Notes: generated by a model not told the origin, from the letters alone. A stretch of 64,000 bases of DNA from Plantactinospora soyae (GCF_014874095.1 NZ_JADBEB010000001.1:8866001-8930000), one strand, 5' to 3'. Counted from the stretch's first letter, positions 22,988 to 32,373 are shown. A program made the numbers and translations.

Positions 22988-23637
22988 GTCGTGGCGGGCG
23001 CCGGACCGGGAGCCACCGGCCGGGCGGCGGAGAGCCGGCGCAGGTCGGCCTGCCAGTTGCGCAACCCGAACACGCAGAGCCCGAGGAAGACCAGGTACAG
23101 GCCGGCGGTGAGATGCAGCCCCTTGTACGCGTACAGCGGGATGTAGATGACGTCGGCGGCGATCCAGATCCACCAGCTCTCCACCCGCTTGCGGCACTGG
23201 CCGTACGTCGCCATCAGGGACAGCGCGGTGGTCACCGCGTCCGGCAGCGGCACGGTCGAGTCGGTGGCCCGGTCCAGTAGCAGCCACAGCAGCAGCGTCA
23301 GCACCGCTCCGGCGCCGACCAGCACCATCCACTCCCGAGCACCCGTCCGGCTGACCACCAGTCGGCTCCGCTCGGCACCGCCGAACAGCCACGCCCACCA
23401 GCCGTACAGCCCGAGCGCGACGTAGACGATCTGTAGGCCGGCATCGGCGTACAGGCCGGCCGTCCAGAACAGCAGCATCAGCAGGAGCACGTTCGCGATG
23501 CCGATCGGCCAGTTCCACATCCGCTGCCGGGCCAGCAGCCAGACATTGAGTACGCCGGTCGCGAAGCCGAGCAGTTCGGCCCGGCTGGTCGGTGTGTCCG
23601 CCACGGTGAACGCCGTTCCGGTAAGCCAGTCGAGCAT
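22984..23637 (-). CDS. pnuC: nicotinamide riboside transporter PnuC
   Basis: 217-residue protein with about seven transmembrane segments. WNWPIGIANVLLLMLLFW and GLYADAGLQIVYVALGLYGWWAW are the PnuC signature regions, and the VESWWIWIAADVIYIPLY segment near the C-terminus is also typical. It takes up nicotinamide riboside by facilitated diffusion, trapped by phosphorylation by the adjacent NadR-type enzyme. GGGAGGT stands at good spacing before the chosen ATG. Confidence 0.9.
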   Translation of the reverse strand: MLDWLTGTAFTVADTPTSRAELLGFATGVLNVWLLARQRMWNWPIGIANVLLLMLLFWTAGLYADAGLQIVYVALGLYGWWAWLFGGAERSRLVVSRTGAREWMVLVGAGAVLTLLLWLLLDRATDSTVPLPDAVTTALSLMATYGQCRKRVESWWIWIAADVIYIPLYAYKGLHLTAGLYLVFLGLCVFGLRNWQADLRRLSAARPVAPGPAPATT

Positions 23638-23747
23638 GCCGCACCTCCCGCGCAAGATCCCCTGGAGCTCCTACGTTAGGGACCGGCCGTCGGGACGGAT
23701 AGACCCCCGATCGACCCGGCGGGACCCGGCCGTGCCAAGATCCGGCC

Positions 23748-24047
23748 ATGGTGCTGGAGGTTGCGCTGATCGACGTACTCGCCGGTCAGGAAGACGCGTT
23801 CGCGCGGGCGTACGCCGAGGGTCATCCGGTCCTCGCCGGTACACCGGGCTGCCGCTCGGTACGGATGACCCGTGGCATCGAGTCCCCGTCGCGGTTCGTA
23901 CTGCTGGTCGAGTGGGACTCGGTCGAGGCCCACCTGGAGAACTTCCGGGACACCGAGCGGTTCACCACCTGGCGCTCGCTGATCGGCCCGTACTTCGCGA
24001 CGCCGCCGGTGGTCGAGCACTTCACGGACGTCGTACCGCCGGCCTGA
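23748..24047 (+). CDS. antibiotic biosynthesis monooxygenase (ABM) domain protein
   Basis: 99-residue single-domain protein with the ferredoxin-like ABM fold: VALIDVLAGQEDAFARAYAEG, GCRSVRMTRGIESPSRFVLLVEW and DTERFTTWRSLIGPYF. Small members include quinol monooxygenases and heme-degrading or stress proteins and need no cofactor motif. It is divergent from pnuC. The substrate is unknown. Confidence 0.8.
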   Translation: MVLEVALIDVLAGQEDAFARAYAEGHPVLAGTPGCRSVRMTRGIESPSRFVLLVEWDSVEAHLENFRDTERFTTWRSLIGPYFATPPVVEHFTDVVPPA

Positions 24048-24120
24048 CCGCCGTCGCGACCAATCTGTCGCACCCCGACGTTAGCCTCCCCGGCGAACCC
24101 AGTTCCTCCGGAGGCGGCAG

Positions 24121-24441
24121 ATGTACCGACAGGGCGATGTTCTGGTCACGCCGATCGATCCGACCGAGCTGCCGGGCGGCCTCGCGCCGGCGGGTCGGGA
24201 CGCCCGGGGCCGGCTGGTCCTCGCCCGTGGTGAGGCGACCGGGCACGCGCACGTGGTGACCGGATCCGGACTCACCGCCTGGGCACTGCCCGACCAGGTC
24301 GAGCCGGCGTTCCTGGTGGTCGACGGCTACGGCCGGCTCGGGCACGAGGAACACGGCCCTATCGCGCTGCCCGCCGGCACCTATCGGGTGGTGCGACAAC
24401 GGGAATACCTGCCCGGCAGCTGGCGACCGGTGGCCGACTGA
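24121..24441 (+). CDS. hypothetical protein adjacent to DUF6745 gene
   Basis: 106-residue protein beginning MYRQGDVLVTPI and with GEATGHAHVV in the middle and YRVVRQREYLPG near the end. I remember this MYRQGDVL..TGHAH family as widespread and uncharacterised, often beside DUF6745 proteins, as here. All-beta character is likely. Its stop codon overlaps the ATG of the next gene by one base, so they are probably co-expressed. Confidence 0.65.
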   Translation: MYRQGDVLVTPIDPTELPGGLAPAGRDARGRLVLARGEATGHAHVVTGSGLTAWALPDQVEPAFLVVDGYGRLGHEEHGPIALPAGTYRVVRQREYLPGSWRPVAD

Positions 24442-26010
24442 TGACGGCCGGACGGCCCGACCTCGCCACCGATCCCGGCCCCACCGGCAACCACACCGGC
24501 CGCGAAACCAAGCCCGACCTCGCCACCGAACCCGGCCCAGCTGGCACCCGCACCAGCCGCGCCACCGGGCCCGACCGTGACACCGAGCCCGACCTCGCCA
24601 CCGATCCCGGCACCGGCACCCGCACCGGCCGTGACACCGGGCCGTCCGATCCCCATCCCGGCACCGGCAGCGGCAGCGGCACCGATCCGGCGACCGAGGA
24701 GGCGCTCCGGCAGGCGGCACGGGTGGCCGAGGTGTGGCTGGCGCACGGGCTGGCCACCGGGCCGGCCGACCGGCCCGCGGCGGAGGCCGCGGTCCGGGCC
24801 GCCTACGCGGCGGTGGGGCTCGCTCCGCCCGGACACGTGGTCTGGCTGCCGTCCCCACGTGCCGGTGCGCTGGCCGCCGCCCTGCTGACCGGTCCGGCCC
24901 CGGCGACCGACCGGGCCGCGACAACCGACCGGGCCGCGACAACCGGCCCGGCTCCGGTGGCCGATGTGGATACCGGCACCGCCGGCCCCGGCGGGTTCGG
25001 GGCCGCCGGGCCCGGCGGCCCCGCGCCGGCGACGTCCGCTGCCCGGGTCGGTGGTACTCCGGTGGCGCCGGACGCCGTGGACCGGATCGACAGCTATCCG
25101 GGTACCGCGACCGGAGCGGCCCTGGCCGACGTGCTGACCAGACTGCGGGCGGCGGGCTGCGATCCCGCCCTGGTCCAGGCCGGCCGGCCGGTCCGGGCCG
25201 AACTCCGGACCGCGACCTGGGCAGCGGCCCGGTCCGCCGCCGTCGCCCGGCTCGGGCCGGTCGGCTGGGCGGCGCACTGGGCGGCCGGTGGGCGCCGCAA
25301 CTGGCACCTGCTCACCGACCGACTGGTCACCCCGCTGCGCGGCCGGCTGAGCGCGGACCTCACCGAGGAGGTCGACGACGCGTTCACCCGCCGGGCCCGC
25401 ACCAGCCTGCTCGACGCGGTACCCGGACAACACGACGCCGCCTGGCTGGCCGCCTTCGACGGCGAGCGGGGACTGGCCGGCCTGGGCCGGAGTCGCCGCC
25501 GCGGCCGGTTGGTGGTGGCCCTACGAGCGGGTGGCGATCCTCACCGAGCGTCCGGTCCGACTGCACCGGGACAACCTCGGCCGGCTGCACCACGACGACG
25601 GGCCGGCGCTGGCCTACCCGGACGGGTTCGGGCTGCACGCCTGGCGGGGGATGCCGATTCCGGCCGACGTCGCCGCCGAACTGCCCCGGCTCGACGTGCG
25701 GCGGATCCGGGCGGAACGCAACGCCGAGGTCCGCCGGGTCATGCTGGAGCACTTCGGCTACGACCGCTACCTGCGGGAGAGCAGGGCCACGGCGGTGCAC
25801 CGCGACGCGTACGGCGTGCTCTGGCGGCTTCACCTGCCCCAGGACGAGCCGCTGGTGATGGTCGAGGTGGTCAACGCCACGCCCGAGCCCGACGGCACCC
25901 GGCGCACCTACTGGCTGAGGGTCCCGCCGGACACCGGTACCGCGCGTGCGGGGGTGGCCTGGACGTTCGGCCTCGACGCCCAGGAGTACGCACCGCTGGT
26001 GCAGACCTGA
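24441..26010 (+). pseudogene. DUF6745-type protein, frameshifted
   Basis: The first reading frame (24441 to about 25478) encodes a low-complexity Thr/Pro/Asp-rich N-terminus with repeats of DLATDPG and DLATEPG, then a helical region. Around 25479 the frame changes: the conserved C-terminal part (AGWWWPYERVAILTERPVRL, HDDGPALAYPDG) continues one base out of frame to 26010. Removing one G in GGCCGGCC restores an approximately 522-residue protein. Either a real mutation or a sequencing error. Function unknown. Confidence 0.65.
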
Positions 26011-26037
26011 TCGCGGCCGGGTGACCCGGCCAGCCGC

Positions 26038-26916
26038 TCAGCGCAACGCGGCGGCCGGTACGCCCCAGCGCGGATCGGCGGGCACCCGTTCCAGTACGCC
26101 GCCGGCGAAGACGTCGTACAGCGGCAGGGTCTTCAGGTGCACGTACCCGATGTGGCAGTCACAGGCCGCGTTCGGGCACGGCCGGGGCCGCAGGGCGGCG
26201 CGGTACGACCCGTCATAGAGGTTGCCCAACGGGGTGTCCACAAAGTGGCACCGCCGGACGCTGCCGTCCCCGCGTACCGAGATCACCGTCTCCCCGGCCC
26301 GGCACGGCGCCCCGGCCGACGGATGTGGCCGCACGCTGTAGCCGAACAGCGGATCGACGGCCGACCACTCGGTCTCCTGTGCGGCGGTGTAGTGCTGTCC
26401 CTCGGCCGCGTTCACCCAGAGGTAGACGTCGGCGGGCAGGGCGGCCCGCAGCGCCCGCGCCTCGGTCAGGTGTTCCGGCAGCCCGACCACGCCGACCGAG
26501 AACCGCACCCCCAGTTCGGCCAGCCGGGCGCAGCGACCCAAGAACGTCTCCCGGCGTACCTGACCGGGGTGGTACGTGGCCCAGAGCGCGACGGTCCGGC
26601 GGTCGGCGGCGTCCAGCCAGTCCAACCGGCAGGCCAGGTTGGTCTGGATCGCCACCCGGTCCAGGTGCGCCAGGTGGGAGAGCCGGACCAGCGCGTCGCG
26701 GTACCAGGACCGGCTCAGTCCCTCGCCCCAGGGGGTGAACAGCACGCAGAGCCGGTCGTCGTCCGGGTTGCGGGCCGCCCAGTCGACGAACCGGCCCAGC
26801 GCGGTCCGGTCGGCGTCCAGCTCCGCCCGGCTGTCCCGGCGCTTCGCGAACGGGCAGTACGGGCAGTCGTAGTTGCAGCTCGCCAGCGGTCCCCGGTAGA
26901 GCACGGAGAGGTTCAT
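26038..26916 (-). CDS. STM4011 family radical SAM protein
   Basis: 292-residue radical SAM enzyme. C14-N-Y-D-C18-P-Y-C21 is the cluster-binding motif. Extra cysteines near the C-terminus (RPCPNAACDCH) may bind another iron-sulfur cluster. The operon neighbours match the STM4011-STM4015 family set, and I name it by that; the reaction is not known to me. The ATG overlaps the stop of the STM4012-type gene by four bases. Confidence 0.8.
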   Translation of the reverse strand: MNLSVLYRGPLASCNYDCPYCPFAKRRDSRAELDADRTALGRFVDWAARNPDDDRLCVLFTPWGEGLSRSWYRDALVRLSHLAHLDRVAIQTNLACRLDWLDAADRRTVALWATYHPGQVRRETFLGRCARLAELGVRFSVGVVGLPEHLTEARALRAALPADVYLWVNAAEGQHYTAAQETEWSAVDPLFGYSVRPHPSAGAPCRAGETVISVRGDGSVRRCHFVDTPLGNLYDGSYRAALRPRPCPNAACDCHIGYVHLKTLPLYDVFAGGVLERVPADPRWGVPAAALR

Positions 26917-28262
26917 CGGAGGGCGTACCCGGCCATCGCCCGGCGTACCGGGACGGAGACCAGCCAGGGGCCGATCGCGTCGGCACGCTCCAGCCCGGCG
27001 TCGGTGAGCGCGGTCCGCCCGCCCGCCGAGCCCAGCCAGCCCCGGCCGGCGAGCACGTCGAGCTGTGGAAAGTCGTCGTCGACGGAAGAACCGAACCGGT
27101 CCCGGTACGCCGCCGGTTCGAACCCGTCCGCGCGGAGCAGCGACTTGACCAGCCAGCGCCGGCGTTGCTCCACCGGATCGAGCCGGAAGCCGACCTCGGC
27201 GACGTCGAAGTCGGTCTCCGGCCGGCGCAGGTAGTCGTCGATGATGGTCCGGACGTGCCGGACGCCGACCGCGTAGTCGAACGAGTAGTGCAGGTCGGTG
27301 GTGTACGAGCGGGCGCCGCAGCCGAGCCCGACCATGCCGTCGTCCTGGCAGCAGTAGACCGGCCCGGTCGCCGCGGGATCGTCGCCGGACGCCAGGTCGG
27401 CGCGGCGGAAGTGGCGCAGCGAGAGCTGCCGGTAGCCGGCGGCCCGCAGCGTGTCCCGGCCCTGCCGGTAGAGCGTGAGCCGCTGCGCGTCCCAGGTCGG
27501 GTCGGCGCTGTCGTCACCGTCCACCGTGGAGGTGCGCCGGCCGAGGCCGGTGAGCGGGCGGACGTAGAGCGGGTAGAGGAACACCTCCTCCGGCCGCCAG
27601 TGCAGGGCCGAAGCGAGCGACTCGGCCCAGGTCCGCTCGGTCTGCCCGGGAATGCCGTAGATCAGGTCGAGGTTCAGCTCCGGGATGCCGCAGTCCCGGA
27701 TGGTGCCCAGGGCGCGCTCGACGTCGGTCCGGCGCTGCGGACGCCCGGCCGCCCGCGCCTCGGCGTCGAGGAAGCTCTGCACCCCGATGCTGACCCGGGT
27801 GACACCGCGTTCGGCGAGCACCCCGATCCGGTCCGGGGTGGCGGTGTCCGGCGAGGTCTCGACCGCCGTCGGCACCGCGCCGACCCGGGCGCCGAAGCCG
27901 GCGAGCAGGTCGAACATCGAGTTCAGCTCGCTCGCGGTCAGGTAGGTCGGGGTACCGCCGCCGACCGCGACCCGGGCGAACTCGGCGTCGCCGAGCGCCG
28001 CGCGTACCCGCCCGGCCTGCCGGCCCAACTGGCGGAGGTACCCGGTCACCTGCTCGGCCGGCGGGTTCGACCGGGTGAACAGGTTGCAGAACCCGCAGCG
28101 CATCTCGCAGAACGGCAGGTGCAGATAGAGGAAGAGGGCGTCGCGCGGCTGCTGAGCCCAGACCTCGCGCAGCGCGGGGCGGGGACGCAACGGCCGGTAC
28201 GCCGTCTTGTGCGGGTACGCGTACAGGTAGCCCTGGTACGGCGAGCCGTCGAGCGGGTTCAC
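26913..28262 (-). CDS. STM4012 family radical SAM protein, HemN-like
   Basis: 449-residue protein resembling coproporphyrinogen dehydrogenase (HemN). The motif C52-E-M-R-C56-G-F-C59 sits in LYLHLPFCEMRCGFC. GGGTPTYLT and GIPGQTERTW are HemN-like, and the C-terminal winged-helix-like domain (LVKSLLRADGFEPAAY) is present. In this context it is the STM4012 family rather than a heme enzyme. The GTG start overlaps the STM4013-type stop (GTGA). Confidence 0.82.
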   Translation of the reverse strand: MNPLDGSPYQGYLYAYPHKTAYRPLRPRPALREVWAQQPRDALFLYLHLPFCEMRCGFCNLFTRSNPPAEQVTGYLRQLGRQAGRVRAALGDAEFARVAVGGGTPTYLTASELNSMFDLLAGFGARVGAVPTAVETSPDTATPDRIGVLAERGVTRVSIGVQSFLDAEARAAGRPQRRTDVERALGTIRDCGIPELNLDLIYGIPGQTERTWAESLASALHWRPEEVFLYPLYVRPLTGLGRRTSTVDGDDSADPTWDAQRLTLYRQGRDTLRAAGYRQLSLRHFRRADLASGDDPAATGPVYCCQDDGMVGLGCGARSYTTDLHYSFDYAVGVRHVRTIIDDYLRRPETDFDVAEVGFRLDPVEQRRRWLVKSLLRADGFEPAAYRDRFGSSVDDDFPQLDVLAGRGWLGSAGGRTALTDAGLERADAIGPWLVSVPVRRAMAGYALR

Positions 28263-29119
28263 CCCGGTTCACCCCCGCCGGCCGGGTCAGCCGACTCGGG
28301 CCAGTCCCCCGGCTTGCCCCAGTCACCGGGTTCGAGCACGAACTGCCCGTACGGCACCGTCCACACCACCTCGTGGCCGAGTCGGTGCCCGTTGTGCCCC
28401 TCCTCGCCGTACGCCGTGCCGTGGTCGGCGCAGAGCAGCACCAGGCACGGCCGGTCCCGGGAGGTGACGAGGGCGAAGAGCCGGCCGATGTGCCGGTCGA
28501 CGTACTCCAGGGCGGCGGCGTGGCTCTCCCTGCTGTCCCGGTCGGCGCCGGGCAGGTAGTGCCGGTTCGGCTGGTGGATCGCGGCGACGTTGACGAACAG
28601 GAAGAGCGGCTTCTCCTCCGGCACCGTCGGCAGTACGGTGGCGATCCGGTCGAGCTGCGCCTCGAAGCAACGCGGCGCGGAGACGCCGAACTCGGCTTCC
28701 CAGTGCGCCTCGGTGAACAGCGCCGGCAGCACGCCGCCCAGTGGTGACCTGGCGTTGAAGAAGCCGACCCCGCCGACGCAGACGGTGTGGTAGCCGGCGG
28801 TGGCCAGCGCACCCACCATGTCGGGGGCGTCGAAGGTCCAGGTCTGCTCGCCGGTAGTCTCGCTGCCCGGAAAGGCCGCCGCGAAGAGCCGGGGATGCGG
28901 ACCGGGTGTGGTCGGGGTGGGCAGGAAGCCGGCGAAGAACGCCTGGTGCGCCGCGTAGGTGAAGCTGGCCGGGCTGTGCCGGCGCTCCCACGTCCCGTCC
29001 GGTAACGCCCGCGCCAGGTTCGGCGTACGGCCGGCGGCGGCCAGTTCGGCCGCGACGTCGTAGCGGAGCGTGTCGAGGGTGACGAACAGCAGGTCATGGG
29101 TGCCGATCAGGTCTCTCAT
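28259..29119 (-). CDS. STM4013/SEN3800 family sulfatase-fold hydrolase
   Basis: 286-residue alkaline-phosphatase-superfamily protein. Asp16 in FVTLDTLRYD begins the metal site, the ASFTYAAHQAFFAGFLPT segment with Thr54 holds the likely nucleophile position (not the Cys/Ser-x-Pro of true sulfatases), and CADHGTAYGEEGHNGHRLGH supplies Asp and His ligands. It should hydrolyse a phosphate or sulfate ester; the substrate is unknown. ATG overlaps the stop of the STM4014-type gene. Confidence 0.8.
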   Translation of the reverse strand: MRDLIGTHDLLFVTLDTLRYDVAAELAAAGRTPNLARALPDGTWERRHSPASFTYAAHQAFFAGFLPTPTTPGPHPRLFAAAFPGSETTGEQTWTFDAPDMVGALATAGYHTVCVGGVGFFNARSPLGGVLPALFTEAHWEAEFGVSAPRCFEAQLDRIATVLPTVPEEKPLFLFVNVAAIHQPNRHYLPGADRDSRESHAAALEYVDRHIGRLFALVTSRDRPCLVLLCADHGTAYGEEGHNGHRLGHEVVWTVPYGQFVLEPGDWGKPGDWPESADPAGGGEPG

Positions 29120-30267
29120 GCTGCCCTCCCGGCCGACGTCCCGGCCCGCCACCGATCGAACCGGCCGGACGTCAGCGCATGCAGTTCGGCGGCGTAGCTG
29201 TCCCGGCCCGCCGGGTCGGACACTCCGGGAAGGAGGTCCCCGAACGCGTTCACCTCGGCGACCACATGCCGCCGCCAGTCGGTGCCGACCAACAGGTCCA
29301 CCCCGACGTGCAGGCTGGCGGGGAAGCACGCGGCGGCGCGTACGCAGCTGTGCAGCGCCGCCGCGTACGCCGGCTCGCCCATTGCCGTACGCACCGCGGC
29401 GAGATCGCCCCGGGCGTTGCCCAGGTGCAGATTGGTCAGTGGACCGGGGCTGGACCGGACCACGACATGCTCCGGCCGTCCGGCGATGACCAGCACCCGC
29501 AGGTCGATCGTGGCGGCACCCAGCCCGGCCTTGGGGAACCAGCGCTCGACGTGCAGCCCGTCCGGGGCGAGCCGGTCCACGATGGCCGCGACCTCCCGCT
29601 CCCCGGTGTAGTCGCGGACCCGCAGTGAGTTGAACAACCGGCCGTCGGCGGCGAGTTCGACCGAGGTGGTGGCCCGGATCCGGCCGGGCGCCACCTGTAG
29701 GGCGAGCACTCCGGAGGCCGAGGAGCCGTGCGCGGCCTTGACGAAGACCCGGTGCCAGCCGACGGCCCGCATCGCCGCGCGCAGCTCGTCGTAGCCGGCG
29801 ATCCCACCCGTCCCGGCGACGGAGCCGCTGCGCCCGGTGGCCGGGCCGGGCAGTGCCGGCGGCACCGGAACTCCGGCGGCGGTCAGCCGGGCGTGGCAGG
29901 CGCGTTTGTCGAACATCCCGAGGACGTCGGCCGGCTGGTTGAGCAGGGTCGCATCGGCGGCGCGCACGGCCGCGTCGAGCCGGTCCAGGGCGGCGCGCAG
30001 GCCCGCGTACCAGGGTGCGAATCCGATGATCTCGCCGTGCTCGGCCGGCCGGTCGGCGCCGCGCAGCAGCCGGTCGACCTCGGCGTCCTCGCCCGGTGAG
30101 TCGATCCGGACCACGGCCTGCCGGTGCAGCCGGACCGGGCCGGCCGCCAGCTGCCGCCACGGCAGCACCGTCGTCGGCACGCCGGCCTCGGCAGCGGCGT
30201 CCCGGAACAACGTCACCCGCCGGTTGTCCGGGTTGCCGACGACCACCAGCGGCGCCCTGCCAGTCAT
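29116..30267 (-). CDS. STM4014 family protein, ATP-grasp-like
   Basis: 383-residue protein. NQPADVLGMFDKRACHARL, HRVFVKAAHGSSASGVLAL and LHVGVDLLVGTDWRRHVVAEVNAFGD resemble the lid, ATP-binding and metal-binding parts of RimK-like ATP-grasp ligases, with VEVNAFGD-type Glu and Asn placement at the end. ATP-grasp enzymes make carboxylate-amine bonds, for example on peptides. That would fit a peptide-modifying operon with two radical SAM enzymes, but this is inference. Third gene of the operon. Confidence 0.75.
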   Translation of the reverse strand: MTGRAPLVVVGNPDNRRVTLFRDAAAEAGVPTTVLPWRQLAAGPVRLHRQAVVRIDSPGEDAEVDRLLRGADRPAEHGEIIGFAPWYAGLRAALDRLDAAVRAADATLLNQPADVLGMFDKRACHARLTAAGVPVPPALPGPATGRSGSVAGTGGIAGYDELRAAMRAVGWHRVFVKAAHGSSASGVLALQVAPGRIRATTSVELAADGRLFNSLRVRDYTGEREVAAIVDRLAPDGLHVERWFPKAGLGAATIDLRVLVIAGRPEHVVVRSSPGPLTNLHLGNARGDLAAVRTAMGEPAYAAALHSCVRAAACFPASLHVGVDLLVGTDWRRHVVAEVNAFGDLLPGVSDPAGRDSYAAELHALTSGRFDRWRAGTSAGRAA

Positions 30268-30283
30268 CCGTCGATCATGCCAG

Positions 30284-31285
30284 TCACTCGTCGACGGCCA
30301 CGTACCGGTCGCCGTACGCGTCGGGCAACTCGGCCTCGGCCAGGTCGACCTCGACGCCGGGCAACTCCGCGACCAGCCGGGCCGCCAATTCCCGCCCGAT
30401 GTAGTGATGCCGCAGGTCCAGCCGGTCCAGATGCGTCAACGGCTGCCCCGCTAACAACGCCGCCGCCCCCTCGTCACCGAGAATCCCCAACGACAGATCC
30501 AACCGACGCAACCGCGCCACCACCGGCGCCCCCGCCAACGCCCCCGCCACCTGATCCGCGATCTCCGCGTTCCGCAGACCCAACGACACCAACCCCGGCA
30601 ACCGACCACCACCCAGCACCGCCGCCAGATCCTCCACCGAGGCGTCGCCGCCCCACCGGTCGGTGCCGAGCCACAGCTCCAGGTGCTCCAGCGCCGGCAG
30701 GTCACACTCGCCCACCGCCCGGACCACGCCGGTCGACAGCCCCGCGGACTCGACGACCAGCTCGCGCAGCGCGGTGTGCCGGATCGGCGAGAGCGCGAGA
30801 CCGGTGCCGTGCTCCACATTCGCGTCGCCGCTGCGGATCCGCAGCCGCTCCAGATTCGGGTACGCGGCCAGCAACGGCGTGACGTCCCCCTGGCAGATCC
30901 ACGACAACTCGCACTCCTCGGCGGGAACGTCACCGAGGAAGAGCGCGCGCAGCCCGGTCAGTCGGGAGGCGGCGGCACAGAGCTGGTCGATCGGGGCGGC
31001 GTTCATCGCGCTGTAGCCCCACTGTCCGATCACCAGGGCCCGTACGTCGGCCGGGTCGACCAGGTCGAGGAACCGTTCGAACGCGGTCTCGAAGGCCGGC
31101 GACGGCCCGTAGTCCCAGTTGTCGTCCTCCTCCCACGCCTCGATCCGCCAGGCCACCGCCCCGGGGTCGGCCGGCAGCTCCGCCTCGGGAACGAGCACCG
31201 GCGGATCGTCCGACCAGTTCTGGGTCAGCCCGAAGACCGGCAACCCGGCGAACTCGCGGGCGTGCCCGTGGAAACTGGTCCTCAC
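30284..31285 (-). CDS. STM4015 family leucine-rich-repeat-like protein (copy A)
   Basis: 333-residue protein. The N-terminal half has the family-like EFAGLPVF and AVAWRIEAW segments; the C-terminal half contains repeats of about 26-28 residues (ALEHLELWLG, GLVSLGLRNAEI, RLRRLDLSLGILGD, HLDRLDLRHHYIG), leucine-rich-repeat-like. Probably a binding protein. The GTG start overlaps the stop of copy B. About 330 bases are almost identical to copy B, while the flanks differ. Confidence 0.78.
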   Translation of the reverse strand: MRTSFHGHAREFAGLPVFGLTQNWSDDPPVLVPEAELPADPGAVAWRIEAWEEDDNWDYGPSPAFETAFERFLDLVDPADVRALVIGQWGYSAMNAAPIDQLCAAASRLTGLRALFLGDVPAEECELSWICQGDVTPLLAAYPNLERLRIRSGDANVEHGTGLALSPIRHTALRELVVESAGLSTGVVRAVGECDLPALEHLELWLGTDRWGGDASVEDLAAVLGGGRLPGLVSLGLRNAEIADQVAGALAGAPVVARLRRLDLSLGILGDEGAAALLAGQPLTHLDRLDLRHHYIGRELAARLVAELPGVEVDLAEAELPDAYGDRYVAVDE

Positions 31286-31725
31286 TCGGACACCGCGACG
31301 TACCGGTCACCGTCCCGGTCGGGTTTCTGGACGTCGGCCAGGTCGACCTCGACGCCGGGCAGTTCCGCGACCAGCCGCGCCGCCAGCTCCGGCCCGATGT
31401 AGTGATGCCGCAGGTCCAGCCGGTCCAGATGCGTCAACGGCTGCCCCGCCAACAACGCCGCCGCCCCCTCGTCACCGAGAATCCCCAACGACAGATCCAA
31501 CCGACGCAACCGCGCCACCACCGGCGCACCCGCCAACGCCCCCGCCACCTGATCCGCGATCTCCGCATTCCGCAGACCCAACGACACCAACCCCGGCAAC
31601 CGACCACCACCCAGCACCGCCGCCAGATCCTCCACGGTGGCGTCCCCGCCGTACTCGTCGGTGCCGAGCCACAGCTCCAGGTGCTCCAGCGCCGGCAGGT
31701 CACACTCGCCCACCGCCCGGACCAC
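30400..31725. repeat. near-identical block shared by STM4015 paralogues
   Basis: Bases about 30400-30727 and 31398-31725 (offset 998) are almost identical, with only a handful of differences, most of them in one stretch just after 30638. Sequence on both sides is clearly diverged. The block encodes the leucine-rich-repeat-like part. Gene conversion or recent partial duplication is the likely cause. Confidence 0.75.
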
Positions 31726-32211
31726 GTGCGCCGGCAGGCCGCCGGCCTCGATGGCCAGCTCGCGCAGCGCGGTGTGCCGGGTCGGGGTCAGGCTCAGCCC
31801 TTCGGTCGCGCCCCGGATCCGGAGAACGCGCAACTGCGGGTACGCCGTCAACAGCGGCGCCGGATCGGCCTGGGTGATCCAGGAGATCTCGCTCTCCTCC
31901 ATGGTCAACTCACCCATGAAGAGTGCGCGCAGCCCGGTCAGTCGGGGCGCGAGCCGGACCAGCAGGTCCACCGGAGCGGGTTGGTCGTACGACTCGCCCC
32001 AGTCGCCGACGATCAGTGCCTGCACCTCGCCGGGTTCGACGGCGGCCAGGAACCGGTCGGTCAGCTCCGCGAACCTCTCGCCGCCCTCCGAGCCGTCGTC
32101 GAGGCGCAGCCGCCAGGCGACCGTACCCGGCGCCGCGTCCACCGGCCGGTCCGGATCGAAGTCCACCACCGGCAGGCCGGCGAACTCGGTAATGTGCGAA
32201 TTGATCGTCAT
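31282..32211 (-). CDS. STM4015 family leucine-rich-repeat-like protein (copy B)
   Basis: 309-residue paralogue of the next gene, with the same EFAGLPVV start, a divergent middle, and the same leucine-rich-repeat-like C-terminus. The ATG was chosen after a non-conserved extension; GCAGAAG precedes it. It is the first gene of the six-gene operon, so its promoter lies in the 160 bases shared with the divergent SDR gene. Two copies in tandem suggest different binding partners. Confidence 0.76.
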   Translation of the reverse strand: MTINSHITEFAGLPVVDFDPDRPVDAAPGTVAWRLRLDDGSEGGERFAELTDRFLAAVEPGEVQALIVGDWGESYDQPAPVDLLVRLAPRLTGLRALFMGELTMEESEISWITQADPAPLLTAYPQLRVLRIRGATEGLSLTPTRHTALRELAIEAGGLPAHVVRAVGECDLPALEHLELWLGTDEYGGDATVEDLAAVLGGGRLPGLVSLGLRNAEIADQVAGALAGAPVVARLRRLDLSLGILGDEGAAALLAGQPLTHLDRLDLRHHYIGPELAARLVAELPGVEVDLADVQKPDRDGDRYVAVSE

Positions 32212-32373
32212 CTTCTGCGACTCCGAAGCACTCGAGGGCGGCAAGACCCTAACAAGTCGCCCCGACATCCCACTGCCCGCCGCGACGACCGGGACACCAC
32301 TGTGGACATGTGCATGACGGTCCGGCAGGTGACCGGGGTGGCCGGAAGCCGACCGATCCGGTTGACTCGGCAC

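Noticed and set aside
28259-30160. 633-residue fused frame covering the sulfatase-fold gene
   Set aside because: Its upstream half is out of frame with the real STM4014-type gene; the ATG at 29119 with a four-base overlap is the better start.
30124-30882. Pro/Thr-rich frames around the STM4015 genes
   Set aside because: Composition is pure GC-driven shadow of the leucine-rich-repeat region; repeated in both paralogues for that reason.
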